From the NCBI GenBank assembly GCA_026709415.1, contig JAPOSZ010000034.1:1-64000 (forward strand): 64,000 nt of DNA, given 5' to 3'. This document shows positions 1 through 7,829 of the stretch, piece after piece. The translations under genes were made by a program, and so were the position numbers. The notes beneath the pieces are model-generated. The model was not told where the DNA came from and did not search any database. It was given only the letters and a program-made list of their open reading frames with translations. Position 1 is the stretch's first letter; each line of letters opens with the position of its first letter. Source of the stretch: Flavobacteriaceae bacterium (lineage in GTDB: Bacteria > Bacteroidota > Bacteroidia > Flavobacteriales > Flavobacteriaceae).

Positions 1-92
1 ATAAGATCAATCTAAAAAATCAGTTACTTTTGAGCACTCAGGTATATAAGCCCCAAAAAAAGAGTGTTTTTATGATTAAATAGAATGTTTGC

Positions 93-100
93 TATCTTTA
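93..100 (+). promoter_or_regulatory. possible -7 promoter element for the toxin-like cassette
   Basis: TATCTTTA matches seven of eight positions of the Bacteroidota -7 consensus TAnnTTTG. It lies 56-77 bases before the two candidate start codons of the first gene. A T-rich stretch at 64-70 could stand in for the -33 element, but the match is weak. Confidence 0.25.
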
Positions 101-155
101 GCGAGATTTGATTTCAAATTAAAAATCAGGGGTATGATTATCAAATGGCATATCC

Positions 156-392
156 GTGACCAAACGAGTTATCACCATGTGGGACACTAAAAAGATCAAT
201 CAAGCTCTTGTCAAATATGCCGATTGGGGGGCCAAAAAAACATTGGCCAATGGCGTTCCAATTTATTATCTAGACGAAGATTATCCTGGAAAAAAAATAA
301 AAGAGTATCCCAATGGTAGGCGCTTTATTGTTTTTACAGAGGGTAGAACAGAAACTATTATTGAACAAATTCCTCCTCGTAAGGAAAAATAA
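156..392 (+). CDS. small hypothetical protein, possible antitoxin partner of the zeta-like kinase
   Basis: This encodes about 78 residues from a GTG start at 156; the ATG at 177, giving 71 residues, is an equally good or better start. The product is basic and soluble, with no signal peptide or membrane segment. I do not recognise a family. Its last stop base (392) is the first base of the next gene's ATG, so the two are translationally coupled. A small gene coupled ahead of a zeta-type kinase is the layout of a toxin-antitoxin pair, so an antitoxin role is plausible. No helix-turn-helix or ribbon-helix-helix is obvious, and the role is inferred from position only. Confidence 0.6.
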   Translation: MTKRVITMWDTKKINQALVKYADWGAKKTLANGVPIYYLDEDYPGKKIKEYPNGRRFIVFTEGRTETIIEQIPPRKEK

Positions 393-973
393 TGGCCGAG
401 TTGACATTGATTTCAGGGCCTAATGGATCTGGAAAAACCACTTTGTCGTATTTTTTGCTTTCAAAAAAATATCTAGATAAACAAATCCCATTAATCAATC
501 CAGATGAAATTCAAATTCAAGAAAATCTCGATGAATTAGAAGCTTCTAAAAAAGCATTGATCTTCCGTGAGAAACTGTTACTACAAAAAGCTGATTTTAG
601 CATTGAAACCACTCTTTCGGGCAATTCAGAATTGAGACTCGTTCAAAGGGCGAAATCACTCGGCTACCGAACAAGAATATACTACATCACTACATTAGAA
701 TCGCAAATTTGTATCGATCGAATCAAAAATAGAGTAGTAGAAGGAGGACACAATATTGATGATGAAGATGTTTTGCGACGTTTTCATCGTTCGCATCAAA
801 ACTTTTTGAATATAGTACACCAAATAGACGAGATATTTATTTTCGATAATAGTTTCATCAATCGGAAATTTATTTTTTCGTCTTCCAATAAGAAGTCAAA
901 AGTAATCTCCAAAAGATATCTTTCCCCTTTTTTTAGCGAGATTTTGAAAAAGTTTGAAATAATGGAATCGTGA
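392..973 (+). CDS. zeta-toxin-family P-loop kinase
   Basis: This is a 193-residue soluble P-loop protein. A Walker A motif, GPNGSGKT, sits at residues 9-16 at the very N-terminus. NPDEI follows at 36-40, and a SIETTLSGN stretch near residue 70 matches the substrate-binding region of zeta toxins and related small kinases. Known zeta toxins phosphorylate UDP-N-acetylglucosamine and block cell-wall synthesis; chromosomal relatives of this short size are often listed as AAA-family ATPases, and their substrates are mostly unknown. The gene overlaps the preceding small gene by one base. It could be the toxin of a pair or a stand-alone metabolite kinase. The fold assignment is firm; the toxicity is inference. 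Confidence 0.75.
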   Translation: MAELTLISGPNGSGKTTLSYFLLSKKYLDKQIPLINPDEIQIQENLDELEASKKALIFREKLLLQKADFSIETTLSGNSELRLVQRAKSLGYRTRIYYITTLESQICIDRIKNRVVEGGHNIDDEDVLRRFHRSHQNFLNIVHQIDEIFIFDNSFINRKFIFSSSNKKSKVISKRYLSPFFSEILKKFEIMES

Positions 974-1121
974 AATATCCTTTTCCTTTGGTCGTGTATG
1001 TGTCAAATTTAGAATCCTTTCCATTAGCATAACCAGTCAGAAAATCTTACCGATGAACAATGCCAAAGATCTACTTGTAGGTTGAAAAATGTTTTAATGA
1101 AAAGGAGATTTTTTAGAGGGT

Positions 1122-2420
1122 TCAAACATTTCGCTTGATTGTTTTTTGCTTTGTGTGATTCGATATGAAATACGTAATCAAACCTGTTCCTACAAACAAA
1201 AGTCCAATAAGACTTTCGTGGGGTCTTTCGTATAGCATGTAACTCAAAATCCAAATACTAAAAAGAATAAATGCGATTTGCAAAAAGGGTTTCAATGGAC
1301 TTTTAAATGCCTCTTTTCGACCTTTTAACCAAAAGATAGAAGTTACGGTTAAGGTTCCCATCAATTGTAACACAAAACTGGCATAAAGTAGCACTTGTTC
1401 AAACGTTCCCGTGATGACTAAAATAACACTGATTAAAGCTTGAAGCCAAAGAGCCCTAACAGGTATGGTATTCTTATTTTTAATTCCGATGGGCTTCCAT
1501 AACGAATAGTCTTTGGCCATGGCACTAGTGATCCTAGAACCGATCCATAGATAACCACTTACGGTGGCAATCAATTGAATAGCAATGAAATAACTAATCC
1601 ATCTACCGCCGCTGGGGCCTAATAAATTCGTAAAAGAGATAAAAGCGATTTCAACCTTTCCACTCATTTGGTTCACGCTAGCATGTCTAAGAAAAACAAT
1701 TTGTAACAAAACATAGAATACGGTCACCAAAATAGTCCCCGTCAATAATGCTTTTGGTAGGTTTCTTCTAGGATCTCTAATCTCTTCCACAATATATGCG
1801 GCAGCATTCCAGCCGGTGTAGGCATAAGTCACATAGAGAAGCGAAATGGCAAAACCAGGCAGCCATAATTCGCTTTTCCAAGAGTTGGTGAAATTTAATG
1901 CTGTATCGACAGTTGGAATAAAATAAAATCCAACGGCAATAAGGATCAAGACAAAGGCCAATTTCACTATGGTTGATATATTTTGAAATTTTCCGCTTTG
2001 GCCAACGCTAAAAGAGTGCACTGCGGCTAATGCCAAGATGATGAAGATGCCAAACCAATCATTAAAGATGGCTGGATTAATTGGGTTCAAATAACTTTTC
2101 ATTGCCATCACAGAAATGGCGATCGGGGCTGTGAAACCAACCGTAACAGAAATCCAAGCATATAGATAGCCAGCCAAAGGGTGTAATAGCTTCGAAAGGA
2201 ATATATAATCGCCTCCTGATTCATCAAAATTGGTTCCTAGTTCAGCATAAGTGAAGGCTCCTATTAAAGCTAGGAGCCCTCCTATGATCCATATGAAAAC
2301 AATACTCCAAGTATTCTGAACATCGACTAATTGATATCCCAAGCTTGTGAATACTCCAGTGCCAATCATATTGGAAATAACCAAACCGACTGCCGTTTTC
2401 CAACCTATTTTATTTTTCAA
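1122..2420 (-). CDS. APC-family amino acid permease
   Basis: This is a 432-residue inner-membrane protein with about twelve hydrophobic segments. The N-terminal GTGVFTSLG stretch is the conserved glycine-rich loop in TM1 of the amino acid-polyamine-organocation superfamily, and the middle holds the YAYTGWNAAAYIVEEI stretch typical of the APA branch. It should import or exchange an amino acid; the substrate cannot be read from sequence. The start is a TTG at 2420; an upstream ATG is out of frame and soon stops. It follows the TonB receptor by about 47 bases on the same strand, so outer-membrane and inner-membrane uptake are probably co-expressed. Confidence 0.85.
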   Translation of the reverse strand: MKNKIGWKTAVGLVISNMIGTGVFTSLGYQLVDVQNTWSIVFIWIIGGLLALIGAFTYAELGTNFDESGGDYIFLSKLLHPLAGYLYAWISVTVGFTAPIAISVMAMKSYLNPINPAIFNDWFGIFIILALAAVHSFSVGQSGKFQNISTIVKLAFVLILIAVGFYFIPTVDTALNFTNSWKSELWLPGFAISLLYVTYAYTGWNAAAYIVEEIRDPRRNLPKALLTGTILVTVFYVLLQIVFLRHASVNQMSGKVEIAFISFTNLLGPSGGRWISYFIAIQLIATVSGYLWIGSRITSAMAKDYSLWKPIGIKNKNTIPVRALWLQALISVILVITGTFEQVLLYASFVLQLMGTLTVTSIFWLKGRKEAFKSPLKPFLQIAFILFSIWILSYMLYERPHESLIGLLFVGTGLITYFISNHTKQKTIKRNV

Positions 2421-2467
2421 TATTTAGTTATTTCCATGGATGTTTTTTGTTTGCGAATATTGAAAAT

Positions 2468-3745
2468 TTATAGTTGATAATTCAATCTCACAAAATAGAA
2501 TGCGCCAGTAGTTCCCATTTGTACGGGGGCATACTTGAAGACTCCAAAGTAACTGTTTTCAAATATTTGTTCATCTGGGAACACATTAAATATATTGTTT
2601 GCTCCTATGGTTAAGGAAATCAAGTCATTCAATTGATATGACCCTGTTAGATCCGTAGTGATTTTCGATGAATGCTCTTGAACATCCCCGAAAGGAAAAC
2701 CATCTCTAGTCACTTTGCCCCACAGTGTGTTTCTAAGTTTCCAACCAATTTTTCCACCAGTTTTATCAATGGTTAAAATGCCTTTATCTTGTGGATTATT
2801 TGTTTCAATCAAACTTCTTTCTTGAGAACCAAAATAAACATCTTTTTGGCCTTTGAAAATGGCGGGGATATCGTTGAGGGTTTCATCAACCTCGGTTTGA
2901 TTATGATTGTATAATAACGAGATATTCAAATGACCTTGATTTAAAGGTACTTTATAGTTCAGAACAAAGTCAACCCCCTTGGTCGAAGTATTTATTGCAT
3001 TGGTGAAAAATCTGGCAGAAGAAACACCAAGCGGTTTTAAAATAGCCTGCAATTCATCAATCGGATCCCCAAAAACATCATTACCCAATGCGCCCGTATA
3101 AACAATTCGATCATCTACATTGACTTGGTAAGTATCCAATGTCAACTCAAAATTATTGGAAAATTTTGCGGTTAAACCAAGGCTTAAAGTCAATGAAGTT
3201 TCTTCTTTTAGCTCGGAGATGCCTAATTCATTGGCTATGTCACTATCATTTCTAAACGTACCGCCATTGATTAGATTGCCGTCGACCAATACGGTGGCAA
3301 TGTTGTTAAAATATTCTTGATGCAATGATGGGGCTCTAAAACCAGTTCCAACAGCTCCTCTTAAAGAAAAATTGTCAGCCAATCGATATCGAGTAGCCAA
3401 TTTACCATTGAGTGTGCTTCCGAAATCGCTATAGTTTTCAAAGCGTCCAGCAATCCCAATTAAAAATTGTTTGGTTAGATTGAATTCAAAATCAGTATAG
3501 ATTGCCAAGGAAGCCCTTCCTTCATCCAGTTCATTGTCAGGAGAAAAACCAGGGAATGATTGTGCTCCATTTCCAATATAAGACCCTTCTTCCCCCGGAT
3601 GGATGCTATAATTTTCCAATCGATATTCAGCACCAAATGCTATTCCCAGACCACTCAATATATTTTCATTGAATCGTGAGATGTCGATGTTGATAGTGTT
3701 TTGAAAAAAGGCATGTCCAACCTGCTTCAAATGAAGTTGGTCCAT
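2468..3745 (-). CDS. TonB-dependent receptor, C-terminal beta-barrel part (gene split by a frameshift)
   Basis: The 425 residues carry repeated barrel strands, a FRAPSLHQEYFNN stretch typical of the central barrel of siderophore/vitamin-type receptors, and a final aromatic strand ending FYFVRLNYQL, as expected of an outer-membrane protein. There is no signal peptide or plug; those are in the overlapping upstream frame (3666-5093). Reading frames switch cleanly at 3717-3722, where the peptide should run EAG-GHAFFQNT. Joined, the receptor would be about 875 residues. The first ten or so residues of this frame, from the apparent ATG at 3745, are out-of-frame noise. Either the gene is inactivated or a base is wrong in the assembly. 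Confidence 0.8.
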   Translation of the reverse strand: MDQLHLKQVGHAFFQNTINIDISRFNENILSGLGIAFGAEYRLENYSIHPGEEGSYIGNGAQSFPGFSPDNELDEGRASLAIYTDFEFNLTKQFLIGIAGRFENYSDFGSTLNGKLATRYRLADNFSLRGAVGTGFRAPSLHQEYFNNIATVLVDGNLINGGTFRNDSDIANELGISELKEETSLTLSLGLTAKFSNNFELTLDTYQVNVDDRIVYTGALGNDVFGDPIDELQAILKPLGVSSARFFTNAINTSTKGVDFVLNYKVPLNQGHLNISLLYNHNQTEVDETLNDIPAIFKGQKDVYFGSQERSLIETNNPQDKGILTIDKTGGKIGWKLRNTLWGKVTRDGFPFGDVQEHSSKITTDLTGSYQLNDLISLTIGANNIFNVFPDEQIFENSYFGVFKYAPVQMGTTGAFYFVRLNYQL

Positions 3746-5093
3746 TGGGACCTAGCGCATCGTTTACGGTATTAGTGACGGAATAATCAAATTTATTATG
3801 ACCAATTGTGTTGCTGATATCAAAATGCCATTCGCCAAATTTTGTTTTGAATCCAGTAATCAAAGAAAGGTCGGTAATATGAGATTCTAAAACAGGTTGG
3901 AATCCATTAGGAAAGATTTCCAAAGTATGCTGCTCAGAGGGTAATCTTCGGAATCCGAATCCATCACCGGATCTAAAATTTCCTCCACCTGCTGCATAGA
4001 ATTTACCACGCTCACTAGTTGGAACTTCCAGATTGGTAAATAACTGTATGTTTGAAATGCCGGCATCTCCAATCTGAAAGTTAAAATCATCACGAGTCAA
4101 ACCAGCAGCAGCGATTAATTCATCATCTTTTTTTCTAGCTCCATCATTTGAAAATGGATAAGCAAAGAAATTACCCAACTCGGATTGATCGTAGATCACT
4201 AGCTCATGATTCTGAGTTCGGGTTGTTTTTGCTCGATTGTCAAATTCAGCCGTTAGATTGATAAATCCATCATCGCCGATTTTAGTGCCATAGTTTAGGT
4301 TGATGTTTGCGGTTTGACCATCCCCTTCTGAAGTAAAACCGTAAGTAGCCACGGCTTGTAGTCCAATATTTTTTTTCAATATGATATTGATAACACCAGC
4401 AATGGCATCGGAACCATATTGTGCTGCAGCCCCATCTCTGAGCACCTCGATTCGATCAATTGCAGATGTTGGAATGGAAGATAAGTCTGTTCCAACAGAT
4501 CCATTACCAAAGGTCCCTTGATTATTTAGTAATGAGGTGGTGTGTCTTCTTTTACCATTGACAAGCACTAAAACCTGATCGGGCCCCAAACCTCTTAAAG
4601 AAGCAGGATCTATATGTTCTGTTCCATCAGAAGATGATTGTCTGATGGAATTGAAAGAAGGCACGATGTTCGATAGAAAGTCATTGGCCGTCGTTTGTGC
4701 TGTTAGCAGTCGAGTCGATGCGACATCTATAACGTCTACAGCCACTGGAGTTTCTAACTTCGTTTGTCTTGGGTTTCGACTACCGACAAGGACAACTTCT
4801 GATATGGATTCAGCAGATTCTGACAAAATAACTACTAAGTCCTTTGTCCCTGAAATTCTTTGAGTTTCATAACCAAGAATAGAGAATACGAGTATGGAAT
4901 TTTCAATACTTGTGGTGATTGAAAACCGTCCATCAAAATCGGATGTTGTTCCAGTAGTTGTCCCTTCTACCTTAATGTTGACACCAGCTAAAGGCTGGTT
5001 TTCTGAATCAACGACTTTACCGTTGAATGTGTTTTGAGCGAATAAACTAGGGGTAAATCCGATCAGTAAAAAGAGAATAAATAATTGTTTCAT
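3666..5093 (-). CDS. TonB-dependent receptor, N-terminal part: signal peptide, carboxypeptidase-like domain, plug (gene split by a frameshift)
   Basis: Residues 1-19 are a signal peptide ending SLFAQ. Residues 20-105 form a CarboxypepD_reg-like domain (GKVVDSENQPLAGVNIKVEG), and residues 110-240 are the plug (LRGLGPDQVLVLVNGKRRH, then RIEVLRDGAAAQYGSDAIAGVINI). The first barrel strands follow. This is the iron-complex/cobalamin receptor type rather than SusC. The last 30 residues after GPTSFEAG are out of frame; the barrel continues in the -1/+1 frame at 2468-3745. The gene lies 43 bases after the unknown 440-aa gene and ahead of the amino acid permease, suggesting a three-gene uptake operon with unknown ligand. 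Confidence 0.85.
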   Translation of the reverse strand: MKQLFILFLLIGFTPSLFAQNTFNGKVVDSENQPLAGVNIKVEGTTTGTTSDFDGRFSITTSIENSILVFSILGYETQRISGTKDLVVILSESAESISEVVLVGSRNPRQTKLETPVAVDVIDVASTRLLTAQTTANDFLSNIVPSFNSIRQSSSDGTEHIDPASLRGLGPDQVLVLVNGKRRHTTSLLNNQGTFGNGSVGTDLSSIPTSAIDRIEVLRDGAAAQYGSDAIAGVINIILKKNIGLQAVATYGFTSEGDGQTANINLNYGTKIGDDGFINLTAEFDNRAKTTRTQNHELVIYDQSELGNFFAYPFSNDGARKKDDELIAAAGLTRDDFNFQIGDAGISNIQLFTNLEVPTSERGKFYAAGGGNFRSGDGFGFRRLPSEQHTLEIFPNGFQPVLESHITDLSLITGFKTKFGEWHFDISNTIGHNKFDYSVTNTVNDALGPNGPTSFEAGWTCLFSKHYQHRHLTIQ

Positions 5094-5136
5094 TTAAATT
5101 TTTTTTTGTGATTAAATTTTATTTATAAGTTGAATA

Positions 5137-6459
5137 TTATCTGTTTTTTGAAATTTTGACACGAGTCCCTATGGGCATTTTCTGAATATAAAATGCATAG
5201 TCATTAAAACTTGATTTGTTCCATGATTTTCCGACTTCTGGAAGTATGTAGCCATTTAAACCACGACTAGAGCCATTGATTATCGTATCCTTGCCACTAT
5301 GTTTACCAAGATGCTCCGTGATGATTAATACTCGAGTATCAATCAGTTCATGAGTATCGGGATGAAAAAATTCAGCTTTGACCTCAGAATCTAATGGCAC
5401 TCCTAGATAACGTGAAATTCCTAAAATACCGTCTGGATGGTAAGACAAAGATTTCGCATTTAAAAAGTGATCTGGGTTAACTAGAATAACTTCATCCTTT
5501 TGAATTGCAAGCTTTGGAATCTGTTTGTCAACATCCACTTTGGTAACTGCAAAACCAGGAGGGCAACCCCCCTTTGTTATGGCACAAAGTGATTGAGGGA
5601 TAACAAAGTATTTTAACGAGCGAAATTGGGTTCCTTGGCTTAGGTCCGATAGTTTGGGATGGTTTGGAACTCCTTTGATAATAAATAGATCATCGATGGA
5701 TTCTCGAAATGGGATGAAAGCATCATTGTCTACACCAATGACGTTATGTACGGTATTTGTTTTTGAATCCCTGACTCTTGCCCAAAGACAATCAGAGCCT
5801 TTTGCGTTTTCGTGACCCGCAAACTTTGCACGACTTGCATTATTCACCAAAATATGAACCGATCGATAAATTTTGTTTGAATGATATTCCGATTCTAGTT
5901 CCGCTCGACTACCAAGAAAATCAATAATCTGACTGCCAGATTGTAGACTTCTACCTGGTATAGAACTAATGTAACCGGCCACTTGAACATTTACGCCATA
6001 TCGCTCGTTGATGATTCCATAATGATCTTGAATTTTTGATTTAGCGATATCGCCATCTTTGATTGAATCAGAAAAGTAGAGTACTTTTTTGCTGTTTGAA
6101 TTGGCGTGCAATAATTCTATGATTCCTCTAACAATTAATTCTTTGGGTACACTATCGAGTAAACCTTGTTTTATCGCTAGAGCCGATTTGAGAACTAGCA
6201 TATATCGACTCTCCTGAGTTGTATTTATAGGAAGTTGCGATAAACCCTTTAAATAGTGGTTAATCTCAGCTTCATGGATTTTATTGACAAAGGCATTCCA
6301 CAAAGAGCTGGCTCGTTTTAATTCGTTTTTGTGTTGAAGCACTATTGAATTTGATTTTGCATTTGTTGTTTGATGCGTCAATGAATGAATGATATCTTCA
6401 TCATAGCTCCAGTCAAGATTGGAAAGCTCATTTAGTCTTTGTTTAATATTGTTTGCCAT
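5137..6459 (-). CDS. unknown 440-residue protein at the head of the transport operon
   Basis: This is a soluble 440-residue protein with no signal peptide and no membrane segment. The N-terminal 130 residues are helical and polar (LSNLDWSYDED; ALAIKQGLLDSVPKELIVRGIIELL). The rest is mixed alpha/beta, with IYRSVHILVNNASRAKFAGHE near 205-225, a cysteine-bearing SLCAITKGGCPPGFAV near 290-305, and a glycine-rich end (HLGKHSGKDTIINGSSRGLNGY). I do not recognise the family and assign no reaction. It starts with ATG (MANNIKQ). It is probably co-transcribed with the TonB receptor and permease, so it may process the imported compound or help make it available. Confidence 0.8.
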   Translation of the reverse strand: MANNIKQRLNELSNLDWSYDEDIIHSLTHQTTNAKSNSIVLQHKNELKRASSLWNAFVNKIHEAEINHYLKGLSQLPINTTQESRYMLVLKSALAIKQGLLDSVPKELIVRGIIELLHANSNSKKVLYFSDSIKDGDIAKSKIQDHYGIINERYGVNVQVAGYISSIPGRSLQSGSQIIDFLGSRAELESEYHSNKIYRSVHILVNNASRAKFAGHENAKGSDCLWARVRDSKTNTVHNVIGVDNDAFIPFRESIDDLFIIKGVPNHPKLSDLSQGTQFRSLKYFVIPQSLCAITKGGCPPGFAVTKVDVDKQIPKLAIQKDEVILVNPDHFLNAKSLSYHPDGILGISRYLGVPLDSEVKAEFFHPDTHELIDTRVLIITEHLGKHSGKDTIINGSSRGLNGYILPEVGKSWNKSSFNDYAFYIQKMPIGTRVKISKNR

Positions 6460-6824
6460 TTTGAATTGAATTTGTTTTGATCTTTAAACTCGACGTTTAA
6501 AAATTGCAGCACTATTTGGTTCGGGTTTATAAAGTTGAATCTTCATTTTTTTTCATTAGGTTTAAATAATGGGGTCTTGATTTCATTTGATTTTAAAAAC
6601 CTTCTTTTAGCATATTACTTCACTGAGATTCAGCGTGAAATTTTAAAATGATTTTCAACTCAAACAACATTTTGCATTAAATAAAACAAGGAAATCAAGT
6701 GCAAATAATCAACTTCACTGGTTATAACACCTTTTATAACCGAAAAATCCCAGGACTTTCATTAGAAAAGTAAAACACTACTTTTCCTATCTTATTCAAA
6801 ATGTTATGTTAAGATTGATTTATA
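6460..6824. other. long 5' region between a terminator and the transport operon
   Basis: No open frame of note lies here. It is AT-rich and includes one perfect 8-base inverted repeat (described separately). If transcription comes from the promoter near 7010, this would be a leader of about 540 bases; otherwise the operon has its own promoter here, which I could not place. Confidence 0.4.
6720..6741. repeat. inverted repeat, possible operator
   Basis: GGTTATAA at 6720-6727 is repeated as its reverse complement TTATAACC at 6734-6741 with a 6-base gap. The arms are perfect. It lies about 260 bases upstream of the transport operon and resembles a dimeric regulator site more than a terminator, since no T-run follows on either strand. 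Confidence 0.35.
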
Positions 6825-6865
6825 AACAAAAAACTCCTTTTGGCATAGCTACTACCAAAGGAGTT
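6825..6865 (-). terminator. intrinsic terminator downstream of the leader ORF
   Basis: Read on the minus strand, an 11-base-pair stem (AACTCCTTTGG with its complement, one bulged base) encloses a loop of about eleven bases and is followed by a T-run (GGAGTTTTTTGTTTA). It begins 25 bases after the leader ORF stop, and the next gene on the strand begins 365 bases beyond, so it acts either as an attenuator or as the end of a small transcript. Confidence 0.75.
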
Positions 6866-6890
6866 CAAAATTTGTTTGTTTTTATTTCAG

Positions 6891-6971
6891 TTAGTAGCAA
6901 AGACACAGGTATGATGACATGCAAAACATGGTGATCATCATCATTGATAAAGATTGGTTATCCAAGGTCAT
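6891..6971 (-). CDS. 26-residue Met/Cys-rich leader peptide (candidate attenuator)
   Basis: A short ATG-to-TAA frame on the minus strand encodes 26 residues, six Met and three Cys, including MMMITMFCM and CLC. It lies about 35 bases downstream of a TAAGTTTG promoter element (7006-7013) and 25 bases upstream of a strong terminator (6825-6865), the standard geometry of a ribosome-mediated attenuator. The downstream operon encodes an unknown protein, a TonB receptor and an amino acid permease, so sensing of charged Met or Cys tRNA would make sense. The last codons (GCTACTA, minus strand) can pair over seven bases with the terminator loop (TAGTAGC). The residue bias is seen; the regulatory role is inferred. 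It might instead be a chance frame in a small RNA. Confidence 0.45.
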   Translation of the reverse strand: MTLDNQSLSMMMITMFCMSSYLCLCY

Positions 6972-7005
6972 GACTACTTTGCAGCCCATCGATTTAAAGC
7001 GGGGG

Positions 7006-7013
7006 CAAACTTA
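7006..7013 (-). promoter_or_regulatory. -7 promoter element for the leader transcript
   Basis: The minus strand reads TAAGTTTG, a full match to TAnnTTTG. The start of transcription would fall near 6999, giving about 28 untranslated bases before the leader ORF. No good -33 TTTG is seen at the usual 19-base distance. Confidence 0.4.
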
Positions 7014-7165
7014 TATCAATTGGAGTTTTAAAATGCCTTTCCGATAAAATAAAATTAATGAGAAGTCGAATTCTTTTTAGAAAAAGCTCTCACATGATGG
7101 AAGATTTTTGAAAGAGATTCGGTTTTGATGAGTTGCGATATACCGTCACGAAGCTAACAGTCTTT

Positions 7166-7618
7166 TCATGGTTTGATCCAAAGAAGAGGCTTCCATTTTT
7201 TATGTTCTTTGGCGATTAACATCAAATTCACCAAAAAGTAAATTCCTGTTTGAATCACTTCATTGAGTTCGTCACCTTCTAGAAACACATGAAAAAGAAA
7301 AATATGCAGAGTAATGGGAATTAAAAATATGGCTCCGATAAAACTTGTGAATTGAAATAATAAAAGCAATCCCAAAATAATTTCTGAAAAAGCTAATAGT
7401 TCGTAAGCAAATCCAGTGACTTTCATGCCATTCATGTAAGCTGAGATGGCAAAATAGGTGTCTTTATTTGATTCGACGAGCTGAGTCAATTTTTCGACAT
7501 GCTCTTGGGGTGTGGGAATGGGTTTTTTAAATTTTTCAGTTCCCGCATAGATCATTAATATCCCCAACCCTATGCGTAAAACACCATAAACTATTCTTAT
7601 AATATTTTGTTTTGTCAT
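7166..7618 (-). CDS. DoxX-like membrane protein
   Basis: This is a 150-residue protein with four hydrophobic segments (residues about 8-26, 70-90, 92-110 and 120-140). The N-terminal YGVLRIGLGILMIYAGTEKF matches the first helix of the DoxX family. Members sit in the cytoplasmic membrane and are tied loosely to redox or quinone-linked reactions; function is not settled for most. It appears monocistronic. A -7 element lies 26 bases upstream. Confidence 0.75.
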   Translation of the reverse strand: MTKQNIIRIVYGVLRIGLGILMIYAGTEKFKKPIPTPQEHVEKLTQLVESNKDTYFAISAYMNGMKVTGFAYELLAFSEIILGLLLLFQFTSFIGAIFLIPITLHIFLFHVFLEGDELNEVIQTGIYFLVNLMLIAKEHKKWKPLLWIKP

Positions 7619-7643
7619 AATTGCCTTTTTAGTTTAAAATCCA

Positions 7644-7651
7644 CAAAAATA
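7644..7651 (-). promoter_or_regulatory. -7 promoter element for the DoxX-like gene
   Basis: The minus strand reads TATTTTTG, matching TAnnTTTG, 26 bases before the ATG at 7618. The -33 element is not clear. Confidence 0.4.
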
Positions 7652-7829
7652 TTCCAAAATTCGAATCTTTTTTTAAAGACAATCTTCTGTGAATTTATGT
7701 GCTGAACAATTTACAATAGGTGGTAGAGATAGCACTAGTAAAGGAGAAATTGCATGCGAAATGGGATGGATTTAGTATAAAACTATTTGGAAATACAAGA
7801 TAGTAGGGCACATATTTTGGATAAGTAAA

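Noticed and set aside
1024-1254. Minus-strand open frame of 76 codons overlapping the permease gene's end
   Set aside because: It is a different-frame shadow of the APC permease and continues into low-complexity spacer; no independent support.
6891-7013. SAM riboswitch as an explanation of the leader
   Set aside because: None of the conserved S-box core elements could be found; the peptide-based attenuator fits the sequence better.
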